DNA of 64,000 bases from Mytilus trossulus (lineage: Eukaryota > Mollusca > Bivalvia > Mytilida > Mytilidae): positions 15,795,862 to 15,859,861 of the forward strand of contig NC_086379.1 in assembly GCF_036588685.1 (NCBI RefSeq). The letters are read 5' to 3'. The notes beneath the pieces are model-generated. The model saw only the letters and a program-made list of their open reading frames with translations. It was not told the origin of the DNA and made no database searches. Both the position numbers and the translations under genes were made by a program. Shown here one piece after another: positions 32,180 through 45,700 of this stretch. Within the stretch, counting starts at the first letter, position 1. Every line of letters begins with the position of its first letter.

Positions 32180-33300
32180 TAATAAGGCAGAACACAACCG
32201 ACGACAGTAACTGAATAAAAGAGCTCCAGAGTAAAGTGATATTGAGAATATATCAGGTTAAATATGCTTATGAGCGCAAAGTCGATTCTTAAGTCTAGGA
32301 AGACGGGGTTGCAATTCATAAAAAAAAATATGTTTGAAAATAATTTATTATAAAGTTCGGCACACAAAATAATGTTAAACACGTTTAAACAAACAAGTAC
32401 AAAGGAAAACACTTTCAATCCAATATGTATCTATTGTCTTTAATACATTTTGTTTTCTTCTATTTTCCCTCTCCAATTTCTTTTTATGCTAAACACGTGA
32501 TAAATGTAAAAGATTTAAATATCGACTTTATTTTCTCTTGACCTTTATCCAGTTCACGGTTTGATTTGGAAGCCTCGAAATTGAAAAATTACAAATGGAC
32601 AATGACATGTAAAAATTCATATTTTTTATGGTAAATCGTGAGATCGTATTTAGATGACAGGCCAATGATCCAAACTGGTGTTGTCTATTATCGTTTTATT
32701 CAAAACGATACTGTAATGAATATTCTGATTAACAATTTGTTTTAATAAGCGATACATGTCTTTTAGAAAATTCCGTATATTTTTCTTTCTGCTTTCTTTT
32801 CATTTTATCGACAGGGCGTAATTTGTTTTTCTTATACAATATGTAAATAATAAAGGTTAAAACGGCATGCCTTCAAAGGATTAGTAAAAACTAAGGTTTA
32901 CAAATACCAAATTTCAAAGGAAAATTCCGAAAGAAAGTCCGTTGAAAATTTCAAATTTTAAATTTAAATCTCAAATACTTTAAACGAATGGAAAACACCT
33001 GTCATATTATGGACTTGGTTCAGGCTTTAGTAAGCATAACTATCAAGTCTAAAATTAGGAATTGGAAAATGATTACACTATTTTTGCCTGACAATGATAG
33101 AACTTATAATTATTCCGCCAAACAAATCGGCCTGATATTCTTTTTCATCAACAAACATATTGTCAATGGCTTTTGGTCTTCATTATAGCATACAATGTCA
33201 AAGAATTTCAAACTAAACATAGACAAAATGGTAAAGTAAACAATGTTTAGGATACATAAAAACACTTATATACAGTTGTGTCCGTCCTTTTTTTTCTAGA
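32180..33300 (-). other. 3' untranslated and downstream region of gene B
   Basis: Homologous to 2000-2983. Includes a repeat G relic (32,920-33,060). Paired short minus frames here and at 1985-2206 share some words but differ in start, length and frame, so they are not called genes. Confidence 0.55.
32695..32700 (-). terminator. Candidate polyadenylation signal of gene B
   Basis: AATAAA on the minus strand at the place matching 2509-2514 in gene A. Confidence 0.4.
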
Positions 33301-33352
33301 AGATTTTATCGTTTTGCCTCGGATGCTTCATGGTAAGCAGTATTATCAAACC

Positions 33353-33758
33353 CTAATTGGGTATCCCTAATTGGGTATCATGGTTGATATGATCGGTACG
33401 GTAAATAGATATATCTTTATCATCTTCAATTTGCTTCTGGTGATGTACCTGCACATCGGTCGAGGATTCAAATGTACCTTCATCAATTTGATTATAAACG
33501 TTCTCATCACCGTGTGCAACACTGAAACTTTTAACTTCTGGTAAGGCCAGGTTGCTGATGCCTTTGTCATATTTCGTAACTGATGGATCGAGTACAAAGT
33601 ATTCGCCTTGCAGCTCGTCAGTATTTAAAGATTCGTTCACAGACATGATAACTTTGTCTCCCTTATTTGTACCGGATGGACTATTTTGCAGATCAACCTC
33701 CGTTCTTTGGTCAACAGACAGTGGTCTTGTTTGTTTTTCACTCATACTTTTTGTTGAT
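33353..33758 (-). CDS. Gene B tail exon 3 (terminal), truncated by a 14-bp duplication
   Basis: Acceptor TTTTTTTTCAG, phase 2. Contains LQGEYFVLDPSVTKYDKG, ENVYNQIDEGTFESSTDV and YRTDHINHDTQLG. CCCTAATTGGGTAT occurs twice in tandem near 33,351-33,378 (plus-strand reading), which shifts the frame and gives the end GIPN. Without the repeat the frame would continue to an end like that of gene A (GFDNTAYHEASE). Confidence 0.75.
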
Positions 33759-36700
33759 CTGAAAAAAAATGTATGTCATATTTCGGAAAGTACGAAGGTA
33801 ATTTATATATATCAACTATTTTAACATGAATATAACTACAAACGAAAACGAAAGATTTTGAAGAAATTGATTGAAACCTTATTCAAAATCTTAGCGTCGA
33901 TCGACATGAATTTTAAAGGAACTTTCATTTCAACTTATTCCTTATTGATACCACAGGATGAAAGCAATATATATATATAGATATCCAATGATATCTTTAA
34001 TAAAATGTGATACTTTATAAAGTACTTTTTATTTCAAAGTAATGTGTACTTGTGGCAATTATTTTTTTTTAAAGAAAACAATAATACGATGATAAAAAGA
34101 TGAATGAAGCATAAGATAACTTTCATTTCAATTATCTCTTTATATTTTATATTCCTTTGGAAATCGTAAATAAAAAATTATTGTCGAGTTTGTATACATA
34201 ACGTACTTTTTAAATTATCAGTTAGTAAATAATTCGATTTTACTTTTCTCCACTTGTTCTGGTATAATCTTTTTTTTTTATTCAATAACTCAGGTCAGCC
34301 AAATTTTTTAAAAAATTATATAATACGGAGTTTAACAGGAAACAAACATTAAGGCCTTACGGTGACCTATAGATGTTAATTTCTGTGTCAAATTGATCTA
34401 TTGTGGACGGTGGTCTCATTGGCAATCATACCACATCTTCTTTTTTAAATGACCCAACGTCAACAAACTTGACCAAGACTTAAGCTTATTACCGGGTCAT
34501 AATGATTGGCTCAAAGTTCTTGTCAAGTTTGAATACAGAAAAACGTTAATGTAAAAAATATAATCCGATAGAATCATATTAATTTTGTAAAATATTTGCT
34601 GTTAAAAAAACGAATATGAAATTAAGTTATATGATATGATTGCTATGAGACAATAATTGACCGTAAACCAATTCAAATGATCAAGATAAAAGCAACTTGG
34701 TGCATTTACCAAGAGGCCTTACAGGATATAATTTGGTGGATTAGCAACTATAAAAAAGATTAGAAGACATCAAAGTATTTTTTTGTTTTTTTATATTTTG
34801 TTGTTTTGTTGGTTTTTTTTTTTCTTAATTATCTTTTAATTCTTTTATTTATTAATTCTCTATACTTTTTTTGTATGTCCTTTTTTAAGATACAATTATG
34901 AAATCCAAACAAAATGTTATTTTCCAGTTCTATACAATTTCTGATGAGTTGTATTAGATTACATTTATATTGTGAACTTACTGTTTGATAACTGTACTGT
35001 TGTATATTATTTAAATGTTGGATAACAACAATAAAAAAAAATAAAAAAAAAGATATTAGCAATTTTAAAAAGGAAATCGGCAATGAACTAAACTCACAAC
35101 ATAGAAAGATGTAAAAAGACCTCGACATAACAAAGCGTACAACAATTCAAATGAGAATATATATTGCCATACCTAGGGATTTCATACATGTTCTGGTCAC
35201 CATGGTAAGAAAATTTGACCTCAACTTCTATTTTCTTCTGGCGAACGTCCTCCATATCTGTCGGGGGTTGGATTTCATCTTCATCAATTTCATTATAAAC
35301 TCTCTTGTCACCGTGTGCAACACTGAACCTTTTGATTTCTGGTAAATCTAGTCTACTCAAGTCTTTGTCAGTTTTCGTAATGGAGGGATCGAGAACAAAG
35401 TACTCGCCTTGTTCCTCTTCAGTATTTAAAGATTCGTTCGCAAACATAACACTGTTCGCTCTGTTATTTGGACTAAAAGGACTACTTTCAAGACTTGCAA
35501 TCTCACTTCTTTGGTCGATAGACTGTTGTTTTGTCAACTGTGCCCTTTTCTTTTTTATTGATCTGTAAAACAGACATGTAATGATTAGGAATACGTAAAA
35601 AGTTTAGAATATTTTTTTGACAGGTATCGAACGTATACGAATAGGATACTGCAACCATAATGTTGTTAAACCTTATTTCAAACCTTAAAGTCGACATTAT
35701 TAAGACGAAGTATGTGTCGAGCTTCCAAAATTTAACGGCTAATCTTTATGTGGAATTGTCGTTTTTTCAAACTTGTCAAGTCAAATAATTTGCAACGATT
35801 AACATCACAAGATGAAAGCAATAAATAAATGAATATCAACTAATATTTATCATAAAAAAGGGGATATTTTGATTAATTATTTTTTTCTGTATAAAACTTA
35901 TGCCGTCATGGTTTTGTTACAGAAACAAAGAAAAACATAAGTTAATCGGTGACAATGCATGTTTTATAAAAAAAAAACGTATAGTATCTAAATGATCCTC
36001 TGATATTTTATTCGCCACCAGAAACCGTAGCACATTCATTAACTACTTCATTTTAACAGACAACATCAATTTTGAAACATCACTTAGGTGAATTATTTCA
36101 GTTTACCTCTAAACACTGTTATTTGTATATAGATGCAAATTTGTATTTAAGAGTCTTTGCTCTGACTTTACCATCGTGCTCAGCTCTTAGAATTGAATAA
36201 TTAAATAATACTGCCGAAAACGTTTAACAATAATTCATCCTTATTTTTTTTCAAACTATAATAAATCATTAAACAATTCAAACAAACAAAAAATATGTTG
36301 CCATACCCTAATTGGATTTCTGTTTTTGTCTGGTCACTATGATAAGAACCTTTACCAGTGAATTCTTTGATGTTATTCTGATAAACTCCATCAATATCTG
36401 TCGAACATTTGATTTTATCTTCATCAATCTCGTAGTAAACATTATCATCACCATCCGCACCACTACATCTTTTAATTTCTGGTAATTTCCGGTTGCTCAA
36501 GTCTTTATCATATTTCGTAATGAAGGGATCAAAAATAAAGTGCTTGCCTTGTGCTTCATCAGTATTTAAAGGTATTTTAGCAGAAAGAACATTGTATCCT
36601 CCCTGGTTTGTACTGAATGATTCACTTTCATAATTTTTCATCTGAAGTCTTTGGTTAATATCCTGTTGTCTTGTTAGATGCTTTCTCTTCTTTTTCTTTG

Positions 36701-39700
36701 ATCTGTTAAATAGTTATCAAAGGTACCAGGATTATAATTTAGTACGCCCGACGCGCGTTTCGTCTACATAAGACTCATCAGGGACGCTCATATCAAAATA
36801 TTTATAATGGCAAACAAGTACAAAGTTGAATAGCCTTTAACATATATGTTATTAATAGACTTAGGAAAAATGGTTTAAAATATATTCTAACTGGTAGAAA
36901 ACTACGGGAGTATAGGAATGAATTTGAGAAAGTGTAAATTGATACCATCAAAATACAGTAAAAACGTCGGCATAATTTATCACAGAACATGTAATGCTGT
37001 ACAGGAAGACCGAATTCAAAGATGAATTAAAAAGGTGTAAAAATTGACAAAATCCAACGCCCAACTATAATTACCATCAGAACGACTGAAAAATAGATAC
37101 AACTTTTCTGACTTGATACATGCATTATTAGTAAAGAAGTTATCTTGGAGAAATACGTGATTATGTAGCTAGCTTAACCTCCCATGTATATAAAATTGAG
37201 AATGGAAATGGGGAGAGTGTCAAAGAGACAACAACCCGACCAAATAAAAAACAACAACAGAAGGTCACCAACAGGTCTTCAATGTAGCGAGAAATTCCCG
37301 CACCCGGAGGCGTCCTTCAGCTGGCCCCTAAACAAATATATACTAGTTCAGTGATAATGAACGCCATACTAATTTCCAAATTGTACACAAGAAACTAATA
37401 TAAAAATAATACAAGACTAACAAAGGCCAGAGGCTCCTGACTTGGAACAGGCACAAAAATGCGGCGGGTTAAACATGTTTGTGAGATCTCAACCCTCCCC
37501 CTATACCTCTAACCAATGTAGAAAAATAAAAATAAATATGAATACTTAAGAACCTGCCATAATAGTAATATTGGGGTACAACCCAAACAGAGATCATTTG
37601 ATTATGTGACATTATTTGGGATCCAGCAGCCAAATCAGACAAAATTGCAAAAACAAAATTTTGTAGTGCATAGTTATTTAATTTCATTCGACTTCGAGCA
37701 TGACTGATGAGTCTTTTGTAGACGAAACGCGCGTCTGGCGTATATACAAAATTTAGTCCTGGTATCTATGATGAGTTTATTATAGGTCCATTGAGCCAGG
37801 TGAATTAATTTTTACCATATATAATATGTTTATAATCTGCATATATTCACACATGTGATTTACTAACTTTACTTACAGTATCAAAATAGTAATGACAAAT
37901 ACACCTTCCCAAATAATGTACATAAGTGATGAATATCTACCTACAAGGTAATTTATAATTGAAAAAAAACACTATAAAACCTAAAGGGGTCCAAATCGAA
38001 ACGCCTTCTTGACACTATGACAATGTAAAACAATTCAATCGAGAAAACTAACGGCCTTATTTATATAAAAAAAACATAACACATAAACAAACGACAAACA
38101 CTGAATTACAGGCTCCAATGGGAATAACTGTTTTGACGCGCGTAAGTATACATCCTTTTACGTTTTGACGACGCAATTGTCTAAAACAAACATTTACGTC
38201 CAGACTTATCTCTTGGCGATGGCCAGGAAAAGAAAACTATTAATATATTAAAAAGAAAGAAAAATTTCTTGCTTTATTTTGCTGGACAAAGTTAGTCAAT
38301 AATGATGACTTCTCTTACAGTTTAATTTTTTTTTTAAAGAAAATGTTTGTTATTTCTGAGTTGTTTAGTTATAACAATGTGTAGATTCAAACTGAAACTA
38401 ATGTATGTGGAATATAACAATGTTGCAAACTGATATATTTATAGATTTTGGTTTGAATTTTAAACGTAAAATATGTTTATTTTCGTTTTCGAAAAAAATG
38501 AAAGGGGCGAACAATATATTTGTTTGGCGAAAAAGATGCTGAAAAAGAAAATTGACCAGGAAAACACTAGCGACAGCTTTATTGTTTGACTCAAAACTGA
38601 TATCTTACAGTATTAAAGTGATTATCGATACTTGTGGTGTAATTGATGAATTGCTTTATAATAAAAATAATTGTCTTTATTCAGTAGAACATCTGTCAAT
38701 TAGTAGTGAACAACAACATTCGGGCATTCTGACTTGGAGAATGAGTTTTAAAGAGTTCAAACTACAAATGAGAGACAGATTATAGCAACCAAAAACGCAA
38801 AATGTTGAAGCGAGACATCATGATCATGAAAAATCCTCGTAAATCGAGGAAAAGGCAACCATGTTCAACGTACAGTCTATAAACATTACATAAACCTGAT
38901 CTTTTAAAAGCACTACTGTGTTGACATGAATTATCGATATGGTCATAAATATATATTAATATCTTAGGATTTTTCGAAATACATGTACTAAAGATTATTC
39001 ATTTCTAAAATAGATTACATGAGCTCTATATGGCAAAAATTTATGGAATTTTGGGTACTCAATGCCATTTAACTGTACTGGGTTTTTTTCAAGAGTCATT
39101 GATGAGTCATTAAACACGAAACTCTCTCTCTTCTGGCATGCCTCAAGTGTAATTCCACCTTATAGTACGTCCTATCCGATTGCATACAAATAAATGTTCA
39201 AAAATATTTTCTTGAATCCTACATTTTATTGCAGTAAAGAACATCTTAGACATAACATGCATCTTGGTTATTCATATACACCATTATTTTTTTATTTGGT
39301 GTTTCTATAGAATATTGGAAAAACTAGAGGTAGCTGGGTAACTTAAGCTGGTGAATAGGGAAAGAAGATGACAATTTAATTGGTTAAATTCCGTTCAAGA
39401 TAGTCACTAAATTTTGAATTATTTTGTGAGAGAACATCATCTTTATACCGAGAAGAAAAGTTAAGGATATTAATTTCTTTTCCTTCTTTCTAAGACGTTC
39501 CTATATAAAACCAGCCGCATAACAATAAAGGAACAAGTCGGCAAGATGAGAGACACTACTGGTTCCAATGGGAATGCCGATAGTTAGTGGAAAAACATGT
39601 CCTCCAAACGTAACTAATATGTTGTCAATCAAGCAATCAAGCGTCTTGATGATGTCAGTTTCAGAGAATTTTTTGTTCGAATCAGAGTGATTTTCCCTCC

Positions 39701-42700
39701 TAGAGATAATAAAACTTTACTCATGCTAAGTTTTTCGTAATTTGAAACAAAGATAAGTTCAGGACATCAATGTTGGTTTAAATCCTACAAAAGTTCAATC
39801 ATTGTATCTATAATGAGTTTATCTACTGGTTAGTGATACTGTACTATTACAAACTAAAATAGATATACCTTCGTCTGCATACATAAATAATAGCCAGTAT
39901 AATCATAACTAATATTATTGTGCCAGTTATTCCAGCGGAGATACCAACTATTGCTCCAACCTTAAATATGCCTGAAACAGATAGAAACGATAGGTATGCA
40001 TATATGTATTTTGATATTAATGTAATGTAATTTGGAAGAAAAAATATGAAATTTATGAGAAAATTTTCAATATTAGCAGTAAACAAAAGTTCAATCAATC
40101 ATGAAAAGCTATTTGGACGCGAACTTATAAAATGTATATTTTCTCAAGTACATCCTCTTAAATTAAAGTGAAACCAAGAGCGATTCCAATAATGGCATGT
40201 TAAGTACTGTGATCTTGCTTTTAAGAGTAAAACTAAAACAAGGGGTTTCCTTTAACATATTCATTATTCTAATTGTCTTATACTTGTTTAACTGTAGGTT
40301 GTGTTTTTCGTTAATCAATATGCAAATGATAGAAAATCATACAAACGCGATTTGTTATCCAGTCATTTGTTAATAAACAATTTCCGAAATCAGGAAAAAC
40401 AATCAATGGTTGTCTTTTGTTTTATATTACCTTATATTATAGTTATTTTTCTTATCTAATGGGTTTAATAGTTGTTACAGAAAAATTTTAACAGTTTCAA
40501 AACTTGTTTTGTCAAGACGTGATTTAAAGTGTTAATTATGGTAGAGACTTGTTATTTTTTCAAAACCATATATTTATATACCTGACACATATTTTACTTA
40601 ATTGCATGGGGGTGTTGGGTTGCTGTTCATTGACGTTTACCTTTTTCAAAAATACATGCTAGAATACTACTGTGCATTCAATTTCTTTATTTTACGTTTT
40701 TTATCAAAATTTTTGTCTTTTTTCCTTTCATTTTGTTCTCCATTTTCTTTTCGTTTTGTTACTTTGTTTACACCGTTTGTATCAGCGTCTGTGTTTTCAT
40801 TGGAATTGTGTGAATCTACAAAACACAAAAGAGATTTACTGTGCATTATCGAACATCAGATATTTTTTTAATATATATCTTAGTAGGTATAGCACTATTT
40901 GTTCATACAATATAGCCACACACTGGATATCCAATAGTAAAAGTCTAGTAGCCAATTTTGTATTTGATGCTGTAATTAGGGACCCAATTGTAAGAGTTGT
41001 TTCCAATAGGAGGGACATATATTTTCCTTAGTAATAAAGAGAAAGCGAAAAGAAAAACACGTATGTACGTAATATGGATAATCTCTGATTTTTTTTCAAT
41101 CTTTTGATTCCAGATAACGCTCTTTTGTTAAGTAAACCTATTTGATATTAAAGGGGTAACAGCTACGAGATATATATGATTATTTTTGTTCAAGCATTAA
41201 TGAAAGTAAAATAGTGAAATAATAATTTGCTTTTAGCAGCCATGATTCAATTTAATAAATTAGTCTGAGAAAAATTGATGATGAAATATTCACTTTCAAG
41301 TGAATAATTCGACCTCATTGAAACCGTTTTCATGTGAACTTCAATTTAACCTCTTAGCTACAGATAGATAACGCATCAATTGTGCATTTTCGATTACCTT
41401 AAGGAAAATAATGTCAACATTGAATCGAAACGAAGGTAAATAACTTAAATGACTGGTTCGGTCCACAAAACATCATTCTTTTACATGTAAAAACAATGTT
41501 AAACATATATTTTTATTCTATTATAAGAAATAAAACAGACCTAGAAAAATATAATTGCAAGAGTCGCTTTCTATTTCTTTTTCTATTTATGTTTATATCA
41601 TTTATATGATCATCAAAGGTCTTCGGAGGTCAACTTGATAGTTAATTAGACAGCGTCAAGACTACAATACACACGAAACGAAGCTAAATATCATCGAGTT
41701 CATGACCTGTAAATTGTTTGTTTCAGACTTTTATTAATTTGGATAAATGGTTTACAAGGTTATGAATCAAATCAGTTAACATGAATTTGACAGCCAGTGT
41801 CTTTTTGAATATAATGTTTCGATAAAAATGTGTTCCAGTGATATAAAAGATATTTGATTAACTCTGTATTAAACTGATTGTTCTAAATACACATTAAACC
41901 GTTTTTCTTTCTTATGCTCAGTGATCTAACGTTCTATCCCTTGGCAAGGAGACTTTTTGGCAAAAATTGATTTGGTAAATCTATGGCTAATATTTTCTTT
42001 CCAAATATATTTTTGCTCAGTGGTGGTATTTTACAGGCGCTGTTGTCTATATGACATGAGGACGCCTTTCTATCGGCCTGTCGTGCTTTATTATCTAAAG
42101 AGTTCATGCCACTCCCTTTTATTCTGTGTGTGACCATGTGTGTTTTCAATCAAGTAGATTTACAATATTTGAAAATCGGTAAACAACTGTGCCATTTCTA
42201 GGTCTGCAAATTGTCTGGCATTACTCAAAATCACACAAGTTACAATAAAATTTTTCATTATCATTTAAAATCTTCCACATCATTAATTGTTGTTTAACGT
42301 TAGAAAAATTGTTCTTTATCACCTTTTTTATTATCATCATCTGCTTTCTGCATACGCTGCTTCCGTAAACTTTCTGTAAAAAAAAACTACATAAAGAAGG
42401 TGATGTTTAGCTTTTTTCTCTTATATCTTTAAGGACAAGTAAGAGCATATACAGTAACATAATATTTTCTATTCATGGGCATAGGAACATATTGAAAAAA
42501 AGGAGGGATAAACTTCTCAAAGGTAACAAGCAATACATAAGCGCAATTTTTTTTTTTTTTTTTGGAATTAAAATAATTGCATAGAAAGTTTTGGGAGAAT
42601 GCATTAGACCCCCTCACACACACTTTCGTCTTTATCAAACGTCGCCAAGTGTTAAACTAAGCATTATTGACCTCAAGATGAACAACTGAATGATAAATTT

Positions 42701-45700
42701 TGTTGCTTTCAATTCACCTTATTTTCTTCCACATCGAGTAACGTACATTTGGAACCAACTTCGCAAAAAATATCAACTTACCTATTGAAGACGATAATAT
42801 TTTTCTGCATTTGTCTTGCGTACATCGGTTGGTACCATGATATTTTGCACAGTTGTGTACTTTTGTCTGCTCCACTAAGAATTCATTAGTTAAATCTTTA
42901 TGCATGGCTGGATGTTACGAATGCATATGGAATGATAAATACTTTAATATAACCAATGAAATGAAGTACTTTTTTTTATTGGATGACATTAAATAAAAAG
43001 AAACTCATCATAGAAACCAGAATTAAATTTACACCAGACGCGCATTTCGTCTACAAAAGACTCGTCATTGACGTTCGAATCCAAAAATGTTAAAAAGAAC
43101 AAATAAAGTACAAAGTTGAAGAGCATTGAGGACCGATATTCAAAAAAGTTTGCCAAAAACAGCTAAGTAATCTTTTCCTGTGGTGGAAAAGCCTTAGTAT
43201 TTCAACATTCGGAAAGAAGTAAAATCACAAAAATACTGAACTCAGAGGAAAATCAAATCGGAAATTCCATTATCACATGGCAAAATCAAATGACAAAACA
43301 CATAAAAAACGAATGGAAAAGAAGTGTCATATTCTAGCAATTTTACCTGACCATATCGGAAAATAGGTATTTAGTCGGATCTTAACACGTACTTGTGATT
43401 TGGTTAAAACCGGTTTTGTTATAAATATACGAAGAAATGTCGAAATGTTCAGGACTGAATTTAATCCGTATTTCGGTAGGAAGGTGCAAGCATACGATTT
43501 TTATTGCGTCTTACACTTTGAGAAGCGAATAATCTTTAACAACCTTTATTCAAATATTGTGTAAAATCGTTAATTTTGAGCTTTGAAAGTCAAGTGGCTC
43601 GAGCATTTTTCTGAGGAAGTTTTAAAAAATTGTAAAAAAATATTTTTACAGTCGGTTAGCTTTCATAAGTCTTCACTAACAACTTTTGGTTATATTTATA
43701 ATTTAGAATCATCATTGAAGGTGGCGGACGATTGCGCAGTTAAAATATTCTATTGATGTGCCATTCGTATGCAAGAGTGACATTTCGTTTAATGTGTCAA
43801 TTCGAAAAAGTTATGCGAGTATTCTCTCCCCTTCACAGGTTCATTATTTTATAATTAAGTTTACGTTTCTGATATAATTTTGAATAATTACAAAGTGTAT
43901 CAATTCAATATATTTCAGTTTTTATTATCAGTGTATCAAAAACATTGATGTACAAATATAATTTCATAAATTTGAAACGTTTCAAATGATTACATACCAA
44001 TATAAAGAACCGTTCATCATTTTTGAAAAAGACTATGAATGTAAATCGAATTAATTATCTTCTCTTGATGATAGATTGATTGGGAAATGAACCAGCGTTA
44101 TCTAATGGTAATCACAGAGAGGAACCGGCAAGCAATTTTTAATTTTAGCTGAATCAACGTTATAACTAGTTTCCACTATAAACGAATGTTACTTTACACA
44201 AATATAAGAACTTAGTTAGCTAAATCTACAAATTTTATTAGATATTATGATTTCTTATTGCAATAGATTAATATGCTACATATTCCTCACTTGGTAAAGG
44301 CATTTTCTAAATGTAAAAAATGTGGATCGAACCCTGTTTTATAGCACTAAACCTCTCACTTTGTTGACAGTCACATCAAATTAGTCACATTTGAGGTAAA
44401 GATGAAGGGATTGTAGTTACAACAACTGAACATATCAGTTCTCATCTTTGAAAAAAATTATTCCAATACAGTCACCCTACTCGTATACTTTCAGGGGAAT
44501 TATTCATTTTTCTTTCCAATTATCTCACGCACACGAATGTCTTCTCTGTTTTATCTTCGAGGAGTGGTTAACACCAAAAATGTGAAATCTACGGATGTAC
44601 GAATATAAAAATTCACGGTGAGATATTAGACCAAATGGAACCAAATATAATAGCTAAATGCATCTAAGGGCAACATTGTCTGAAAAGAGTTGGAATCATA
44701 GTTATTTCACATGTTATCATTAGAGGAAAAAAATAATTGAAACCTGATTCATAGCATTTCAGAAACGCAGAACTGACTACAAAGCTACCATCTGGAATTA
44801 TAGTCCACTAGCAGCTGTTTGGATTCAATATTAGATAATGAAAATAACGCTATATAAATTTTATGAGTCCGAAGCGCTTTTCTGGATTTACATTAACATA
44901 TCACTAAAAAAAACAAAATTTGAAATCTTATTTAATTATTAAGTCAACATACCATTCTATTTATTTAAAACATTATCAAGTGTTCACCTGATTGTTTGAA
45001 CGCATTAGAAAAGAAATGTTGACCGCTACAAACGATAAATATATATTTAGGTTCGGTCGGAATAATTCGTGTCAGTCTTTCATACAAAATTATAACCTTG
45101 GTACCTTTGACAACTATTTCAGTAGGGCCTTAGACTCTTGATAAATAATACTAAAGGTGGTATTTGAATGATTTGAACGTGAAACAATCAATACATGGAA
45201 TACCAGTAGGACTATATTCAGCGTTTAAACACGCGAAAATGAATGGGAATTCTTTATATTTAAATTTAATTCAATTCAAATTCCTTTTTATTTTCAATGT
45301 TTTGTAGCATACCTGGAAACATTAATAGAGCATAAAATTCAAACAATGTCTAACGTTCATAACTCAACCAAAAACAAGTATGTAAAGTCGATAAGACCTG
45401 CTTACCACATCTACAGTGTTCACATACATGTAACTAGCTCTCGTCAAATAAAATGTAGTTGAACGAAGCATATTATAAAATACTAAATGATCAACTGTAA
45501 CATCCAAATCTTTGACCTGGATTTATCCCAAACACTCGAATCACAAAGTTTGAGGCTGAGTTTATGAAAGTAACAGAAAAAGAGTAAAAAAAAACATGTC
45601 AGGTTAAATTGCATCAGGGAAACTATTTTACTGCATTTGTTTACCTCAACTATTGTTTATGGTTATCAAAGGTACTAGGATTATAATTATGTATTCATAT

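Noticed and set aside
41934..42149. 71-residue minus frame in a gene B intron with two Cys
   Set aside because: The best upstream AG leads into an immediate TAA in phase 1, and gene A has only a short similar stretch at another intron position.
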